Shown here one piece after another: positions 50,242-64,000 of a DNA stretch of 64,000 bases; the first letter of the stretch is position 1; each line of letters starts with the position of its first letter. Both the position numbers and the translations under genes were made by a program. This DNA is from Muraenolepis orangiensis. Lineage: Eukaryota > Chordata > Actinopteri > Gadiformes > Muraenolepididae. The notes under the pieces were generated by a model that had not been told where the DNA came from, did no database searches, and saw only the letters and a list, made by a program, of their open reading frames with translations. The stretch lies in contig CM051004.1 of assembly GCA_027704905.1 (NCBI GenBank), positions 14,022,736 to 14,086,735 on the forward strand, in the 5' to 3' direction.

Positions 50242-50340
50242 TCTTCCACTGTGACCTGAGATCCGCACTCATCCCCTCGGGTTAGGAATCATAGATGCGC
50301 GTCAACAGCTTCATCGGGGTTACCCTCGCAAAAAAAGACC

Positions 50341-50343
50341 CCG

Positions 50344-50378
<35 letters not shown>

Positions 50379-50577
50379 GCTGTTGTTGTTGAATCAGTGT
50401 AAAAGAAAATACGCGGTGAGACATTAGGACCAAAGCAATCCGGTGGCGCGCTCTTCTGTGCGCTTGAACACCACCGAGCGACTGGGAGGAGGAGGAGGAG
50501 AGCGTTGGACCACCGATCTGTGGTGTCCCCCCCATTACTCCCATGTGACCGGGGGGAGGGCTACGGGGGGGAGGGGG

Positions 50578-50653
<76 letters not shown>

Positions 50654-50700
50654 AGAGAGAGAGAGAGAGAGAGAGATGGGGAGAGAGAGAGAGAGAGGAT
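50341..50700. repeat. (GTT)n and (GA)n near the distal mast3 start
   Basis: (GTT)n at 50341-50391 with one gct interruption. (GA)n at 50581-50643, a G run, then more GA to 50698. CpG-containing unique sequence lies between (50400-50520), a plausible promoter location for the distal transcript. Confidence 0.75.
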
Positions 50701-51194
50701 AACAAGGCAGACAAGCTCTTATTTGATGTACTGTATGTGCGTAAAATGCTTCGTATGTGTAGGCAATGACTAGTGTGCAGTAACAACCAGAAAAGTATTG
50801 TATATATAATAAATATAAAAATATATAATAATAATAATAATAATTGCGCACACTTTGTCTTTTGTCTGAGCACATTCAGTAATTACCATATTATTATGGT
50901 ATTATGGTACAACAAATGTATCCTATTCTCGTGGGGGGCTATTCCATGTATGTGGTGGATAGAGAGACGTCCAAAATGTGTGTTATTATGGTGGTCGACT
51001 TTTTCCCGCGGTGCGGATGTCGATCTGGTCACGTGTTTGTGGGCGTTTTTTCTTTTCTTTTTTTGTTGCTCTTGTTGCACGAGTTGAACTGGGGGGGCGC
51101 GCGCCTCTGTCCGCACGTGTTTATATATGCGCGCATTGTTCTCCACTGAATACATGCAAATGATCCGTCTAAAAGGGAGAGTATAACGTGTACA

Positions 51195-51460
51195 TTTATA
51201 ACTAAATGTATAACATACCCCTGCTCACATACATGTTGATACTTGTATACTTACCTGTGTATATATATACCTATCATTCTGCACCTATGTCATACCCATC
51301 TATAAGGTATTTTATACCTAGTAGTACACTGTTTTTACATCTTATTTAACCACTGTATATGATATATTACTGTGCACTTTACTGTCACATTTGCCCTCTG
51401 GTTTAGATGCCAACTTCTTTTCGCTGTACTGTACTTGTGCTGTCTATCTTATTGCATTTA
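51195..51460 (+). mobile_element. Retrotransposon tail, related to 41330-41645
   Basis: tgtgcactttactgtcacat then ttgccctctggtttagatgc and ttttcgctgtactgtacttg gtgc align with the tail at 41549-41610. Upstream AT-rich sequence also resembles that copy. Confidence 0.6.
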
Positions 51461-51824
51461 CATTGCTCCACAGAGACAAGCCGTTTACATTGACATGGCA
51501 GTGGCATTTTAGTAGATACTATTGATATAGATTATATTGTTGCTTAGTGTGGTTTGAGCAGCGACTTGTGGCTAATAGTCCACCCATCACAACACCAAAG
51601 TGATCCTATATTTCAACACATGCCTATAATCTGTCGAGGCCCGTCTATTTAGGATGGATTGCGGGGAACAAAGTGAGTGGGGATTACTTTCAGGGGGTTT
51701 ATTTTTTTAATTGATTTTTAAAGAGGAGTAAACCGTCGTGGACCGCAGGTTCCTCAGTAACCATGGAGATAAGGCCTTACCTTCGCCTCGGGCGCTGCTT
51801 TCATTTCAGCTAAGGCTGACTACT

Positions 51825-52097
51825 ACACACACACACATATACTACTATCCTACACACGCACACGCACAGGCACATGCCACACACACACACACACTCACAC
51901 ACCCACACCACACACCACACACCACCACACACACCACACACACACACCACACACCACACACAGGCACAGGCACATGCACACACAAACACACCATGCACAC
52001 ACACACTCTCTCTCTATACTATCCTAGATACACACATACTCTACACTATCATACACACACATATATTCTACACTATCCCACCTGCATGCACGTGCAT

Positions 52098-52150
<53 letters not shown>
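51825..52150. repeat. Compound CA-rich repeat
   Basis: Imperfect CA, CACCACA and CAGGCA runs with interspersed actatcctacac and tctacactatc phrases, ending in a purer (CA)n at 52100-52147. A degenerate microsatellite cluster. Confidence 0.85.
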
Positions 52151-54200
<2,050 letters not shown>

Positions 54201-54539
54201 CCAAAAACATATAAACACTTAAATAAATACTTTATTTTCAACATGAAAAATAGACACGTTTCAATAAACAATAACAATTTCAATAATGTTCAGATGTTCT
54301 TAGAATTATTTCATGTTCATATTTTTTGTACATTCCCTGTCTGGACACCGTACAACAGTTAGACTGGAAATGACAAAAGGAAAATAGATGGCACATTATC
54401 TCACACGTTTGTATCACAAAATGTTTAAATACAAAAATAATCACGATGAACCTGCCAATTTCGGTTGGCAAGTTGTTGGTTTTTTTACGCAAAAGGCCGA
54501 TCTGTAAACAATACTCAGTTACCACAAAGAGCCAGCAGC

Positions 54540-54645
54540 AGGATAGTCTAGTGGGCTAGGTCGGACTCCCAGTCAAAAGGCTCTGGGATTGATACCTGCC
54601 TACAAGACAGCAACCAGCGCCTTAATGACCTGCCCACACCATAGC
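54540..54645 (+). mobile_element. tRNA-derived SINE fragment
   Basis: agcaggatagtctagtgggc then taggtcggactcccagtc and aaaaggctctgggattgata cctg have A-box and B-box-like blocks at tRNA spacing. The body beyond about 54640 is not recognisable. Confidence 0.5.
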
Positions 54646-54844
54646 ATACCATAGCAAGTAGCTACTCAGAAAGCACCCAACGCGTGTCTATTTTGTTTGT
54701 GTTTCCTCATATTTACATTCCAAATGTATTCGTGAAAACCCTGACCAACCTATCCAGATGGTGAGTCTTCTCATTTAGGTGTAGTTTCCTCTTCACACTC
54801 ACACCAATGGTCCTAGAATAGTCCTAGCTACGACCGCCACAGAA

Positions 54845-55035
54845 GATGTGAGGGGGTTATGTTTTCGCCCCTGTTTGTCTGTTTGTTTGACTGTTAGCAG
54901 GATCTCCAAAAAGTTCTGTACGGAAGTCCTGTGGTGTTTAGATTACTAATGGGACAAGGAACACTTGATTCGGTTTTGGCGCAGATCCGGATTGGACTCA
55001 GGATCCAGGGGACTTCTTGGTGTGGCGGAGGTATG
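54845..55035 (+). mobile_element. Interspersed repeat, family A, copy 4
   Basis: gttatgttttcgcccctgtt, then gtggtgtttagattactaat, a ggacaaggaacacttgattc block, and ggatccaggggacttcttgg tgtggcggaggtatgc. The best-preserved copy in the window. Confidence 0.65.
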
Positions 55036-55077
55036 CAACCTTTAGAATGATAAGGGCATTGCGCAAGTGTGTAGCAC

Positions 55078-55275
<198 letters not shown>

Positions 55276-55680
55276 TTTTAACGTCACTTTTATACAAGGG
55301 TGTGCACAAGGCCCTCTCCGATCAATAGTTCATCAATATTTAAAGCAATAAAAAGATGGGAGTCATGATTGTTGATCATACCTTTTGTCCATCCGATACT
55401 TTCACCTCCACTCATCCGTAGCGGGCACAGTATTCCAGAAAGAGGCACGGCAGAAGACTTGGGTCAGGACGGACTCCATTAATAAATAAATAAATAAAAT
55501 GTCTTTGCACTTTGCTGGTGGCTTCACGTCTCCACCTTCCTTCAAACACAACAATAGCAGCATCGGTGAACAGCTACGCCATGTGTAGCCATTCAAAATC
55601 GGCGACGTATTTGACATTTGCAGTATTCCACGGGACACAATATGGACATGGTGTGCAACACGGCAGCGCCGATACGAGAC

Positions 55681-63784
<8,104 letters not shown>

Positions 63785-64000
63785 CTATGATGAAAGTACG
63801 CTTGGTTTTATTCTATATTGTTTTATCCTATCGTATCCGAAAGTCTCATTGAGATACAAATGTATTTTGCAAAGGGGGGGGGGGGGCCCTGAAACCATTA
63901 CAATATACATAAAATATCACAAACAAGACAATTGTAGAGACATGGATACAGCAGTCCAACCACTCACAAATATTGACACGTGATTAGCAAGCAGCATTGA

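Overview
The window is vertebrate nuclear DNA from a ray-finned fish. The evidence is multi-exon genes with GT-AG introns, fish-type tRNA-derived SINEs and non-LTR retrotransposon tails, and a very high load of long pure dinucleotide repeats. Many (CA/GT)n or (CT/GA)n tracts run 150-295 bp. That load resembles what is known for cod-like fishes (Gadiformes), so a gadid source is a plausible inference, not proven. I saw no prokaryotic, viral or CRISPR content.

Three protein-coding genes were rebuilt exon by exon, with every splice phase agreeing. (1) nrdc (nardilysin, an M16 metalloendopeptidase) lies on the + strand. A 5'-UTR exon probably ends at 1641; coding runs 2366-12901 in 30 exons (1114 codons), with a poly(A) signal at 13187. 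It is complete. (2) A MAST-family kinase, best matched to mast3, lies on the - strand. Coding runs 44677 to 16125 in 26 exons (1481 codons) with DUF1908, kinase and PDZ regions. A second, upstream promoter is predicted: two small exons at 50195-50241 and 47991-48080 splice in phase onto the shared exon 2 and encode a different N-terminus. (3) lepr (leptin receptor) lies on the - strand from the window edge (63784) to 55681. Its last 10 exons are present: the distal cytokine-receptor domains with WSDWS, the FNIII domains, the transmembrane segment, box 1 and three signalling tyrosine motifs. Its 5' half lies beyond base 64000.

Layout: 1-1400 is repeats; 1411-1511 is a striking promoter array of four CCAAT boxes exactly 30 bp apart; 1545-13200 is nrdc; 13200-16124 is the convergent gap with a TTAA-flanked MITE and the mast3 3' UTR; 16125-50272 is mast3; 50300-55680 is repeat-rich spacer plus the probable lepr 3' UTR; 55681-63784 is lepr. 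The genes do not form a functional unit: a peptidase, a kinase and a cytokine receptor that are simply neighbours. In human, NRDC and LEPR are on chromosome 1p, as is MAST2, whereas MAST3 is on 19p, so the neighbourhood is of some evolutionary interest.

Notable non-coding structure includes the CCAAT array, a 0.68-kb near-perfect inverted repeat inside mast3 (42113-42790), several intron-filling minisatellites (26, 27, 29, 34 and 46 bp units), a tandem array grown from the nrdc stop-codon region, an intronic copy of an nrdc exon end, and several short perfect palindromes. Splice-site positions come from reading consensus sites and reading frames; no transcript data were available.
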